Origin: Branchiostoma lanceolatum
Lineage: Eukaryota > Chordata > Leptocardii > Amphioxiformes > Branchiostomatidae
Reading direction: 5' to 3'
Length of the DNA: 64,000 nucleotides
Assembly (NCBI RefSeq): GCF_035083965.1
Contig: NC_089724.1
Span: forward strand, 26,546,974 to 26,610,973
Translations under genes and position numbers: made by a program
In this document: positions 34,101 to 43,300 of the stretch, in pieces
Layout: each line of letters opens with the position of its first letter
How positions within the stretch are numbered: the first letter of the stretch is position 1
Notes under the pieces: generated by a model
Told to the model about the DNA's origin: nothing
What the model saw: the letters and a program-made list of their open reading frames with translations, nothing else
Databases searched by the model: none

Positions 34101-35079
34101 CAGGAGATACCAGGTGCCTTTGAAGCTGGCATGGGCCTGCACAGTACATAAAGTACAGGGCCTGACCGTTGATGCTGCAGTGGTGTGTATGAGGAAGATG
34201 TTTTTATCGGGGATGTCATATGTAGCACTTAGCAGGGTTCGCAGTCTAGGTGGACTTTACCTTACTGAGTACAATCAGGAGGGCATCTACTGCAATGAGG
34301 ATGTGCAAGAGGCTTTGGAAGGCATGAGCCAGTTTGAGTACTGTTACAACCCATTTCAAGAGGTGTCTGCACATGACGGTGTAAAAATTGTGCATCACAA
34401 TACCGAAGGACTCGCAAATCACCTGAAGAGTCTGAAGAGCAGCTGTTTACTTGAAGCTGATGTCCTGTGTTTGACGGAAACCTGGCTGTTTGGAGATGGA
34501 CACAAGCATGTTCAGTTGGAGGAGTATACGATGTTTCACAGGAACCGACTGAGTGATGATACGGGTGACAGTGTGTTAGGAACTGTGAGAAGCTGTCACG
34601 GAGGAGTGGCAATATATGTTCGGAAGACACTGAAGTGTCAGGAAGTAGCGTTGCCAGCTGACACCAAGTTGGAATGTGTGGCTGTGCATGTGTCACTTGG
34701 ATGGCTGGAAACGCTGATTTTAGTCATGTATCGGGCTCCACACGAGAAGAAAGTGAACTTTATATCTAAAGTAGACAAAGTGTTGGACTATGTGTGCAAG
34801 GTGGACAGAGATACTACAATCATACTTGGTGATTTCAATGAGAACCTGTTGGGTTCTGAAGACAGCCAGGCAATGAAATCATTCCTGAAGACACATGGGT
34901 ATGTGCAGGTAATTGAGGACCCATCTACTGCGAAAGGGACTCTTCTAGATCATATTTACATGTCATCAGTAGTGCCATTAGTGAAGAGTGGGGTCATTCA
35001 GACTTTCTACAGTTATCATGATGCTGTTTATTGTATGTTGTCTGAGGGAGCAGTAGAGGGGCTTGAAGATGGTCACTAA
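28195..35079 (+). CDS. Helentron replicase-helicase: OTU, Rep (HUH-Y2), PIF1-like helicase, EEP endonuclease
   Basis: An intact 2294-residue protein from the first in-frame ATG. An OTU cysteine-protease domain comes first (D66, C69 in GDGSCFYR; H186 in EVHYDVV). Then a basic repeat tract (about 231-456) and a cysteine cluster (CTVC at 505-508 to CHTC). The Helitron replication-initiator domain follows, with HUH motif H1049/H1051 (GSPHIHCLFW) and two tyrosines Y1240 and Y1244 (KYIVSYISK). A PIF1/RecD-like helicase comes next, with Walker A GGGGTGKS 1609-1616, Walker B IDE 1697-1699, VHKVQG 1984-1989 and ALSRVRS. The C-terminal endonuclease/exonuclease/phosphatase domain has N2069, E2095, GDFN 2212-2215, D2252/H2253 and H2275/D2276. 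In this family the protein nicks one strand, stays linked through tyrosine and drives rolling-circle transfer. All these key residues are present and there are no stops, so the copy may be active or recently active. OTU plus EEP domains indicate the Helentron branch. Confidence 0.95.
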   Translation: METLEADGVEVTGFREGGGFLFTPITREDQAKLARRVNIPVRGLPPFGHGNIALQGPVKHSKMVGDGSCFYRCISYLITGVQSYHADVRRFVTAHMQAVDAEVYEMWLPDGVSIGQYFHERRPEHLDTWATDVEIFATSHCLGLPIFVYSKWGDRGGWKWQKYFDDRGAVLDSEQALYIDNIHEVHYDVVTAVKASEGDKRKTGMLQGKEEQWKKVKRDRERKRYWLEENVAERKKAQQKRRYQVEPQHAQAKKEKQKTRYEKEPQHAQAKKEKQKTRYEKEPQFAQAKRDTVRRLMRTRYQDKVAAQAKKDQEKLRYQGDPEHAQAKKEKQKTRYEKEPQFAQAKRDTVRRLMRTRYQDKVAAQAKKDQEKLRYQGDPEHAQAKKEKQKARYEKEPQHAQAKKEKQKTRYEKEPQHAQAKKEKQKARYREDVEHAEGKRQARRMRYKKEKDDVLASMEQGEVLAGTAESARSKIPAGGHGETGSVQKAIRKFQLECQKGLVYVCTVCIKVFFRNQVVTCDRSKYPDAVKFCLTGNYVHRCTEDCTKLPCPLLECFGKEWICHTCRSNLNRRKIPAQAQVNKMCVPDIPPELACLNTLEAQLIAPRLAFMKVTALPRGGQKGVHGAVICVPADVRETQSILPRMPTEAQFVKVKLKRKLEYSGHVMYRQISPLRIDLALQYLSESNVHYKDKTILSDWAVVWREEDGVMKDGENLSEKEDNEDDRAGGIVESIGRDCEQKVARCGDFMEVDELDDVLRGMKVTEVMEELEEPEEDDLYSRLRGVVHDTCLQPVDIGQHYLDHYDELVLCVAPGEGKRPMSVFKDMGGEAMCFPVQFPTGEGSFTDDRDIRITPSQYFKARLFSADARFARDTSYIFYAQFVNELHFIQSNISISMRKGSAVTAGGRTISAEMLSNKEDVKEIMKSDEGYRFLQPIRGTPQYWDRTLKDLFGMIRQLGLPTFFCTFSAADLRWTEVLESIRGGNGGVAVGDLSWEERCNILRSNPVTAARMFDHRVRLFYQHVILSPSKPIGEVVDFFHRVEFQMRGSPHIHCLFWVKDAPKLKENSEEEVCAFVDRYISAQLPNRQTDKELYDIVTEVNMHRKGHTQSCKKGGKLCRYGFPKPPVKETFVCVPEVKDDADSTAMAGRQADAKVLLQKVFDVLNGKVELATCSTNDILKEAQVSSEQFCEALNLVASRQQVMLQRDPSDLWVNNYNPHLLRAWNANMDIQYVVDPYSCAKYIVSYISKAEREMGKLLKEAQKEAREGNEDVVNEMRKVGSVYLTHREVSAQESVYRVGSLKLKECSRQVIFIPTDEKASRLSKPLATIQKLASAGNVDDGSIWMPNIVDRYRAIPQQDPLGAMSLAEFVSEYRVVSSTTEGGDGSQSCGRAVKYLLRDNLGVVQKRTKSKPAVIRFAKFSKEKEPERYYANLLKLYLPHYSDRDLKPPPYGTYEDFYTCGTVSLLGGEDSVRVCDIVEKEKCKFEGHVDHVEQAREDLEKNVDVEDAWAQILPDVQEDMHAASKEQEVIGREESEDETEEDIPDLAQRPKSKDEHFTLQKCQVQMTRETAVRLMQSLNSKQKEVFYFVRDWCLKVVQGKRPDPFHVFVTGGGGTGKSHLIKCISYMASQLLQPTQENPDKVCVVLTAPTGTAAFNIGGSTVHHAFHVGRLQGMKYQPLSESTLNALRAEYESLKIVVIDEVSMVDKKLMSTVHGRLVQLCQGRPDARFGNVSILAVGDMFQIPPVKGQSLHKAGKGDIFPLWHGVFQVCELTEIMRQRDDVAFAQLLNRLRVKSKSQKLSEDDDRTLLSRVLSVDFSSDQYPKDVLHIFATNILVAQHNDKMLKIRCATVMTLEATDFQKNASTGALNKMKSIVKGGPDDLPNVFSVGVGARVMLSRNVDVEDGLVNGAFGTVTGVSIGEGNKPAVVFVTFDNSRVGVVARQKNVVREEQHVNSVAIHPMEDTLKSHSNVRRYQVPLKLAWACTVHKVQGLTVDAAVVCMRKMFLSGMSYVALSRVRSLGGLYLTEYNQEGIYCNEDVQEALEGMSQFEYCYNPFQEVSAHDGVKIVHHNTEGLANHLKSLKSSCLLEADVLCLTETWLFGDGHKHVQLEEYTMFHRNRLSDDTGDSVLGTVRSCHGGVAIYVRKTLKCQEVALPADTKLECVAVHVSLGWLETLILVMYRAPHEKKVNFISKVDKVLDYVCKVDRDTTIILGDFNENLLGSEDSQAMKSFLKTHGYVQVIEDPSTAKGTLLDHIYMSSVVPLVKSGVIQTFYSYHDAVYCMLSEGAVEGLEDGH
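28880..29560 (+). repeat. In-frame coding repeat of 18 residues (54 bp) within the replicase
   Basis: The tract is built from copies of the 18-residue unit AKKEKQKTRYEKEPQHAQ and a variant with KRDTVRRLMRTRYQDKVAAQ. Two 180-bp (60-residue) blocks, at about 29031 and 29211, are nearly identical, so the tract grew by unequal duplication. It lies between the OTU domain and the zinc-binding cysteines and is strongly basic, probably helical. It may act as a nucleic-acid-binding linker (inference). Confidence 0.9.
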
Positions 35080-36110
35080 GCACATGGTCCATGCTATTAA
35101 CCCATGCCACATCGCCAGCCATGTGCAGAAGGGCAGAAAATGTATATGATGGGGAAAGGGCCCAGGTGTTGGTAAATACTCTGTCCATATAGGGTAGGCT
35201 GTTGTTTTGAAAGTACAATGCATATGCTTTATGATACCTATGGCTAATATACCATTTCAATCTGTACAGGTGCAAGGGTTGACGTACCGTGGTGACTTCT
35301 ACAGTAGTTGGAAGACCCTTATGTACATGTAGTTATAGGTTGGAAGTTTTTTTTTGGTATACATAAAGTGTTGTGCTGTTCCTTGAGAACTGAGGTTGTA
35401 CTACTTGTTATTGTTGTTGTTGTTTTTGTTGTTGTGCTGTAGCTTGTACGGTAAGAAAATACATAATTTATGGCCAGGTGTAGTCACCTTTGCTATACAG
35501 CATGCACATGAGGACCGCATTAGCGTAGTATTAGCATAAACCAGGTGTTGAGGTCTGCTTTTTCGTCTGTAGCCTGATTTATGGCCAGGTGTGTTTGACC
35601 TACATCTGAAATATGCCAGGTAGAAGGGTCCACGTACCATGATGGTGACTTCTAGAGTAGTTCGAAGAGCCTTTTGTAGTTCTTAGTACAAAGCGATATT
35701 TTTGTATACATAAAGTGTAGTTTTGTTAGTTCTTGTACTTGTATTGTAATGTTCACATTGGTGACTAGTAGCCTAGGTGGGAGAGGTAATGTTGACATTG
35801 GTGACTTCTAGAGTAGTTGGAAAAGCCTTTTGTAGTTGTTGGTTGGAAGCAATATTTTTGTATACATAAAGTGTAGTGCAACAAGAGCACCTTGGGCAGA
35901 AGAGATATTTTTGTTTACATAAAGTGTAGTGCAAGAGGAGCACTTTGGCAGAAGAGATATTTTGTGACTACTTCTTTAATTGTAATGTTTACATGAAGTG
36001 TAGTGCAACAGGAGATGCCAAAGTGCATGTAGAGTCCTTTGTTGTCCTGTATCGGAATTAAAGTTACTTGAGTTGCACTACTTGTTGTTGTTGTGTTGTT
36101 TTTGTTATTG
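35080..36110 (+). repeat. Helentron 3' flank with internal direct repeats
   Basis: No gene. A block GGTGACTTCTAGAGTAGTT, then TTTTTGTATACATAAAGTG, occurs near 35291, 35645 and 35800. ACTACTTGTTGTTGTTG-type T/G-rich tracts followed by GCTGTAGCTTGTACGGTAAG occur at about 35400-35455 and 36075-36130. A degenerate copy of the 127-bp array unit (GTACGGTAAG, TATGGCCAGGTGT, CACCTTT) is already recognisable at 35446-35620, about 0.5 kb before the array proper. Confidence 0.75.
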
Positions 36111-38310
36111 TGCTGTAGCTTGTACGGTAAGGAAATACATGATATATGGCCAGATGTTTTCACCTTTCCTCAAGGTACCTTCATCTGAAATATGACATCC
36201 GCAGCTTTTACAGTAACGGAAATACAACTTTCTGCATAAATTATGGAAATGAGGTCCTCAGTAGCACAATATATGTCCAGGTTTGTTGACTTTTCCATAA
36301 AGGTACCGTTATCTGAAATATGACATCCGCAGCTTTCACGGTAAGAAAAATACAAGTTTGTACATAAATCATGCACCTGACGTCCTCATTAGTATAATAT
36401 ATGGCCAGGTGTGCTCACCTTTCCTCAAGGAACCTTCATCTGAAATATGACCTCTGCAGCTTTTACGGTAAGGAAAATACAGCTTTCTGCATAAATTATG
36501 CAAAATACAGCTTTCTGCATAAATTATGCAAATGAAGTCCTCTTAAGCATAACATATGGGCAGGTGTGTTCACCTGTCCTTAAGGTACCTTCATCTGAAA
36601 TATGACATCTGCAGCTTTTACGGCAAGGAAAATACAACTTTCTGCATAAATTATGCAAAGGAGGTCCTCTTCAGCATAAAATATGGGCAGGCGTGTTCAC
36701 CTTTCCTCAAGGTACCTTCATCTCAAATATGACATCCGCAGCTTTTACGGTAAGGGAAATATAAGTTTGAACATAAATTATGCACATGAGATCCTCATTA
36801 GCATAAAATATGGGCAGGTGTGTTGACCTTTCCTAAAGGTACCTCCTTCTCAAATATGACATCCTCAGATTTTACGGTAAGGGAAATATAAGTTTCTGCA
36901 TAAATTATGCAAATGAGGTCCTCATTAGCATAACATATGGCCAGGTGTGTTGACCTTTCCTAAAGGTACCTCCTTGTCAAATATGACATCCCCAGCTTTT
37001 ACGGTAAGGGAAATATAAGTTTCTGCATAAATTATGCAAACGAGGTCCTCATTAGCATAACATATGGCCAGGTGTGTTCACCTTTCCTTAAGGTACCTCC
37101 ATCTGAAATATGACATCTGCAGCTTTAACGGTAAGGGAATTATAGGTTTCTGCATAAATTATGCAAATGAGGTCCTCATTAGCATAACATATGGCCATGT
37201 GTGTTCACCTTTCCTTAAGGTACCTCCATCTCAAATATGACATCCGCAGCTTGTACGGTAAGGGAAATAAAGGTTTCTGCATACATTATGCAAATGAGGT
37301 CCTCATTAGCATAATATATGGCCAGGTGTGTTCACCTTTCCTAAAGGTACCTCCTTCTCAAATATGACATCCTCAGCTTTCACGGTAAGGGAAATATAAG
37401 TTTGTGCATAAATTATGCAAATGAGGTCCTCATTACCATAACATATGGCCAGGTGTGTTGACCTTTCCTAAAGGTACCTCCTTCTCAAATATGACATCCG
37501 CAGCTTTTACGGTAAGGGAAATACAACTTTCTGCATAAATTATGCAAATGAGGTCCTCATTAGCATAACATATGGCCAGGTGTGTTCACCTTTCCTTAAG
37601 GTACCTCCATCTGAAATATGACATCTGCAGCTTTTACGGTAAGGGAAATAAAGGTTTCTGCATAAATTATGCAAATGAGGTCCTCATTAGCATAATATAT
37701 GGCCAGGTGTGTTCACCTTTCCTAAAGGTACCTCCTTCTCAAATATGACATCCGCAGCTTTTACGGTAAGGGAAATGTAAGTTTCTGCATAAATTATGCA
37801 AATGAGGTCCTCATTAGCATAACATATCGCCAGGTGTGTTCACCTTTCCTTAAGGTACCTCCATCTCAAATATGACATCCGCAGCTTGTACGGCAAGGGA
37901 AATATAGGTTTCTGCATAAATTATGCAAATGAGGTCCTCATTAGCATAATATATGGCCAGGTGTGTTCACCTTTCCTTAAGGTACCTTCATGTGAAATAT
38001 GACATCCACAGCTTTTACGGTAAGGGAAATATAAGTTTCCGCATAAATTATGCAAATGAGCTCCTCATCACCATAATATATGGCCAGGTGTGTTCACCTT
38101 TCCTTAAGCTACCTCCATGTCAAATATGATATACGTAGCTTTTACGGTAAGGGAAATACAAGTTTCTGCATAAATTATGGAAATGAGGTCCTCATTAGCA
38201 TAATTTATTGTCAGGTGAACTCACCTTTTCTTCAGGTACCTACATCTTACATAATAAAACATCCGTACATTGTAACATAAGGTACAAGAACAATAACTTT
38301 CTGCAATACC
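36110..38310. repeat. 127-bp tandem array, about 17 units
   Basis: The landmark TAAATTATG falls at 36520, 36647, 36774, 36901, 37028, 37155, 37282, 37409, 37536, 37663, 37790, 37917, 38044 and 38171: an exact 127-bp period across 13 intervals. One 28-bp internal duplication sits near 36492-36520, and two earlier units start at 36237 and 36365. Each unit contains the imperfect palindrome GCATAAATTATGC, in most units the octamer ATGCAAAT, the inverted repeat AGGTGTGTTCACCT, a GGTACC site and a GCTTTTACGGTAAGG block. There is no indel drift apart from the 28-bp event. Not a CRISPR: there are no unique spacers. Confidence 0.97.
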
Positions 38311-40387
38311 ATTAGTAGACCTGCTACCGCACATCTACTTGGTTTTTGGCAGAAGAAGAAGAAAGAAGAAGAAAGAAGAAGAAGAAGAACAGGCAAGCAA
38401 AAACAGTATATTCCCTCTCTGGAGGGGAATATAATGAACGAATAAAGAACCAATGAACGAAGGTGCAAATGAACGAATGAATGAATGGATGGATGGATGA
38501 ACGAATATGTCTGTATCTGTATCTAAAGTATATAGCCGGTATAAACGTCATTAGGCGTAACACACGAATGAGAGTGAACTAATAAATGAGGGAATGAGCA
38601 AGTACTGTTGACGAAGGCTGGACATTCAGGTAAACAATATCTAAAGACAAATCCATCTCAACAACTGAACATGGCACGGAGATGGCTTTCAGATGGCTGG
38701 AGTGACGTCCATCACTTTAGAAATTAAATATCTTCCATAAGGAGGTCTTCCAATAGGTTTCTGTTGAAGGGGGCGGGGTTAGACGAAGGACTCACGAAGA
38801 AAAGGTCACCGTAAAGATCCCGGTAAAGAACCGACGGAAGAAAAAGTAGGACGGCAGTAGAAAACTTTGCGTTGTTACCTTGCCTAGTGACAATTACCAG
38901 GGACTCATTGGCTGTTTAAAGCCACAGTACGGCAGGTTTTGGCAACAAGTAACTCTTTAAATTCAAAGTTTCTAGTCTGTTCTAAATGATGACATTGTTT
39001 TACATCATAGGAGCGAATGGAAAGTATCGGTTTCCACTTTGTGTGCATGGTAAACCGAGAGTGGTCTTGTGAGTCACCTGATTCTCTGCTAGAAAGGAAT
39101 TCAATAGTGCACAGGCCTATACAGGTGTCACAGCTACCTAACCGACTTGTCATTTCAACGCCATAGGCGTGACGGTCCACAACACCGAACGGTCGAACGC
39201 AATGTTGCTGAACAGCACTCTTAGAGTTAAATTCTTGAGATAAATCAAACTTTTGTGTTGTGGCTAGTGTGCATTTATGTGAACAATGTTAATATAGACT
39301 GGCCTAGAGTGCTTTCTTGTGATCTATTTTTTCTTGTTTCAAATTATTGATCGAGGGTATCGGGATCCGTTTATTCACGTTTGATCTCAAAGCCTGACTG
39401 CTATGATTTTGACGCAGGTGTGCCTCACTATATACAAAATACGGTATCTCGCGTACACTGATCCCTCACCAAGCTTCCAGAAAGTACCACAAGGGGAATG
39501 ATATTAAAGTACTCCTGAGGTACATTGTTTGATATCATTGTGCCTGGGATAGTATTGTATGGTTAGCCCTTGCACAACTATTGAAACATCCCAATAAAAT
39601 AAATCGGTCATGAAAAGATATAAGTCATATAAGCCACATGCTGTTCAGACCCAAAATCTAGGGCAATGGGAGCTTTTCTAGTTTCACTGGGACACCAAAA
39701 GGTCCAAAAGACGCTATTTTTTCGATGTCACCGTTGCATGTTGTGCGTAATTTTTTGATAGACCGCTCATTTTCATCAAGGAGGTTAAAGCTCCTTGGTC
39801 TTATAAAATAATTGTCACTTTCTATTCGTTCTTTTTCCAATTGGTTAAAAACAGTTGGCATTGGATTTGTGTATGTCGTCTAGACATTTTGTGTCATTGC
39901 ATCATCCTAAAACTGTGCTTTCTTTGTCCGAAAAAAATCCCATCGTAAAACAGGGCCCATTCAACCCTTACCTAGCACGTGCACAGCGCGTGATCATGCT
40001 TCCTTCACGTGAACACTCCGCCGCAGGGCTTGTCACGTCTCGGATTTCATTACTTCGATTTTTCGCGCCAAATGGTCGAGTCCATTATAAAGGGATCATG
40101 AATGTCAATGAGGATAAATTGTACTCATTTATCTTCATAAATTTCCATAAACTGAACAATTAATACATTTATACTTATATTAATAATTGTTTTATGTACA
40201 TTTTTGACTCTTTTTAAATATGACAGACTGTCAAAAATGTATTGATAAAATTTTGGTCCCCTTATGTCAAGAGTGCATCATTCTCAAGCGACCCATAACA
40301 AGACAAAACCCGGCGAAGACACGTTGCTTCACAACCTTCTCTCCTGGACACCTTAGGGCCCGCACAGAAGACATATCTCGTAAGAAA
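38311..40387. other. Intergenic region upstream of the ammonium transporter
   Basis: Contains a GAA/AGA-rich tract at 38348-38390, GAATGAATGGATG-type tetranucleotides near 38440-38500, and a copy of the GTAGCCGGTATA dispersed repeat at about 38506-38563. The small open frames here (for example minus 39658-39861) have no recognisable domain and no supporting splice structure. The 3' end of this interval holds the transporter promoter. Confidence 0.5.
39976..40091 (+). promoter_or_regulatory. Candidate promoter of the ammonium transporter gene: two E-boxes and TATA
   Basis: Two canonical CACGTG E-boxes at 39976-39981 and 40006-40011 are exactly 30 bp apart; the second is in a palindromic TTCACGTGAA. 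They are followed by TATAAA at 40086-40091, about 300 bp upstream of the start codon. This is what the sequence shows; use as a promoter is inferred from position. Confidence 0.45.
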
Positions 40388-43300
40388 ATGTCAAGTAACG
40401 CAACCAACACCACCGAGTCGCCGGAACCTTCCCTGGAGCAACAGCTGGTCGCTCTGATGGGGAATTCCGACGAGTTTTTCCTTCTTATGATGGGCTGTTT
40501 CGTCTTTCGTGAGTACAAAATCATAATTTTCTTTTTACGTCATTCATTTATTCCTGTACAAAATTAAAAGCTATTTCCTTGTCATAGTGTTACTTGATAA
40601 GGGATATGAAATCTGTTTTGACTTTCAGAAATTTCTTGTCTACAATTTGGATTTCAGCATATGTTTGTGCAATGTTTTGTTTAGGGAAAACGCGCGCTTT
40701 TTAATGAGCCACCATCTGGGCGAAGGCGGAATCAAAATATTTTGAATTTTAGTTTGAATTATCAAATACACTCTGTCGTGGAACTGAATGGTAAGCGTGT
40801 CTATTCGCACTTTCAATTATGTTTTAACATACTTTACGTTATTGCTTTACCCTATTGAAAAGTCTCCAAACTTTATTAAAAGTGCAGTCTTAAAAGAAAT
40901 GCTATGTACTCTAATATCGATACTAAAGTTATGATATGTAACGTTATATCCAATGTAAATTGATCTTCATGTGAAGAAATGCTGGATATCTGAGCACAAA
41001 CGCCAAGTTAGTATCAAGGAGGTTATATAGACCTTTACTAAGATAACCTCCTTGTTTGGAGAGAGGGGCGGCGCTGTTAGAGAGCGGGACTGTCGGACAG
41101 TGTTTGCATATCGGGTTACATCTTGTGAATAGATTTTTGTGAATAGCTGATGGGCCCGCAACTATAGTACCGTAAGAGCGTTAGGTTTAATTACGTCCAA
41201 AGTATTAATGCGAAAAGAGGATTAACGTTATATGTCAAAAGACGATTGTCACAGCACATGAAATAATGAACGGAAAGTGTCTGGAAATATCCAGAAAAGT
41301 AGTCTGACTCTGGGTAAAAAGTTGTACTGTAGTCTAGACTTTGGTGCCCCTTGCCTTCGGAATCAAGACTACTGTGATTACAATTCAAGGCAGTATTCTT
41401 TTGTTAGACAATAGGAATTCAAATACAGAATAGGACAAAAGCTGTACCTTAGCTACAGACAATTTTCTAGTGTGGTTGTGATGGTAATGGTTAAGCCTTT
41501 TGTGACTGGATAGTGGCCATGCTTTGCTTGATTATTGATACTGAGATGAGTTTGCTTATTTATATGACTTCCAGTACCAAGCTCTTAATTGCTTTCTAAC
41601 TGGGTTTTAATGGGCAATAACTCCTACAGTGCCCTTTTTATGTTACACCTGCTACTTTTTATTGGAAGAAAAAATGTATTAAGCCCCTAGGACTTGTGGA
41701 TAAAATTCAAAAGGATTTTGACCGAATTGTCACTTTTGTTTTGATAGGTGAAATGTAGAAATATATCCACAGGGGTTTGTAATAATGTTCTACCCAACAA
41801 CAGCTTAATATCCATTTCCACTGAATGCCATTCACTGAGAGCCGAGCTAAGCTGACCAGTTCTTCAGTACAGTCTGCGGAAAATATCATTTTTGTGGAAT
41901 CTTTCTGTCAATTGGAATTGAACCTGTCTAAAATATCATTTCATTTTCCATCAATCTATGTTATATTGTATCGACACCTCAACTTGGAAACATGTTGTGA
42001 GTGGATCCTTTTCAAGGCAACCACCTGTCCAACGTGACTGATTTTCCTCGATCCCCCTGGTGGTGCCTTGGGCAAGATTTGACTGTACTTAGCCATTAAA
42101 ACCTTTTATGAAAAATTGCAATTAAAGATATGATTGTGTCAATTTGTCAATACTGGTCTGACAGCATTTTTTGGCCTGAGGTGTGTCTATCTTTTCAGGG
42201 ATGATTAAAGTTAGTTGTCAGGGTGTCAGGCAGTGTTTTGTCTGGATGGGCATTTAACTTGTAAGTCACAATGATGGATGGTACATGAACAGGCCAGGAA
42301 TTTTTGCTTCCTCAGCAGGTTTTTACCATCTGATTCTGAGCTATCAGAACTGGGGCTGGCTGACCAGATGTTGGTATGTAGTAGCTAAAGCCTAAATGGG
42401 CTTAAATTAATTCAGGTTTGCATAGCAAAACCTTTGTTGGATCCGTTGGCATGTGTGGTGGCTGCCATCTTGAATTATGATGTCATAGGGTAGCCATACC
42501 AATTTTTTGGGAGGGGTGTCTTTTGGAGTCGCAAGCGTTCTCTTTTCAAGAAATTGGCACACAACTATCACACATTCAACTCAAATAAAAATTCAATACC
42601 AATTCATATTTATAAAAAGACGCCGTAATCGCTAAACTAACATAGCAAACCTGAAGTATATGAAGCACAAATACTTAACTCTAGTTTGCCAAATATTTAA
42701 GTTTAACCCTTTAGCACACTTACGTAGCCATTGGCACCCAATTCCCTATTGGTTACAGAGTTCGGCAGCATGGAGAAGGAACTGAGCTACATGCAACATT
42801 ATGAGAAAATCTCTGACCTAATTTCATTCCTCTACTTAAGAAACTATGTCTTAAATCTGGGTTATTATTTATAATCTCATAATTATGCCAAATGCTTTAT
42901 AAACTGATCAGATCCAAAAGTTTCACCCCGGATTTTTTGAAGAACATTGGAGCAGTGTTCAATAGTTCATGATAGAGTGGTATGGCACCATCAGTCCTCT
43001 GTCTTGAGAAAATATGCCATTACTGGAAAATATAAGAAGGCTTGGCACAACCTTTTCCATTCCAGAGGGCAATCTTAACCATTTTGTCTCAGAATGCAGC
43101 TGGATTTTGTCCGAAAACAGTCTCAGTTCCCTGCACTCCACTGTGCAAAAACTGGAAGAATCTTTGGATGCCTTTTTTTGTTCGTCATCGGATCTTGAAT
43201 CTAATTCATTACGAAGTTTGTCGAACTCATTTTGGATTTTGCAGCATATGTATACCAATGTTTTTGACAATTGTTTTCACTGTACATGTCTTTACAGTTA

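Larger units (their letters stand above)
22400..36110 (+). mobile_element. Helentron-type rolling-circle transposon (borders approximate)
   Basis: The element is defined by an intact replicase-helicase protein with OTU and endonuclease domains (28195-35079), the combination known for Helentron/Helitron2-like elements. An unidentified ORF lies upstream, then a tandemly repeated non-coding or intron-rich 5' region. The whole interval shares strong strand asymmetry: the plus strand is rich in G and T and poor in C (several 60-base lines of the 5' region have only one to four C). That asymmetry is the main basis for the borders. The 3' flank repeats motifs that feed into the 127-bp array after 36.1 kb, so the element may extend to about 38.3 kb. 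I could not identify terminal hairpins, subterminal inverted repeats or an AT/TT target. It inserts between two host genes and breaks neither. Confidence 0.7.

Noticed and set aside
36110-38310. CRISPR-like array
   Set aside because: Whole 127-bp units are repeated without unique spacers, in a eukaryotic setting.
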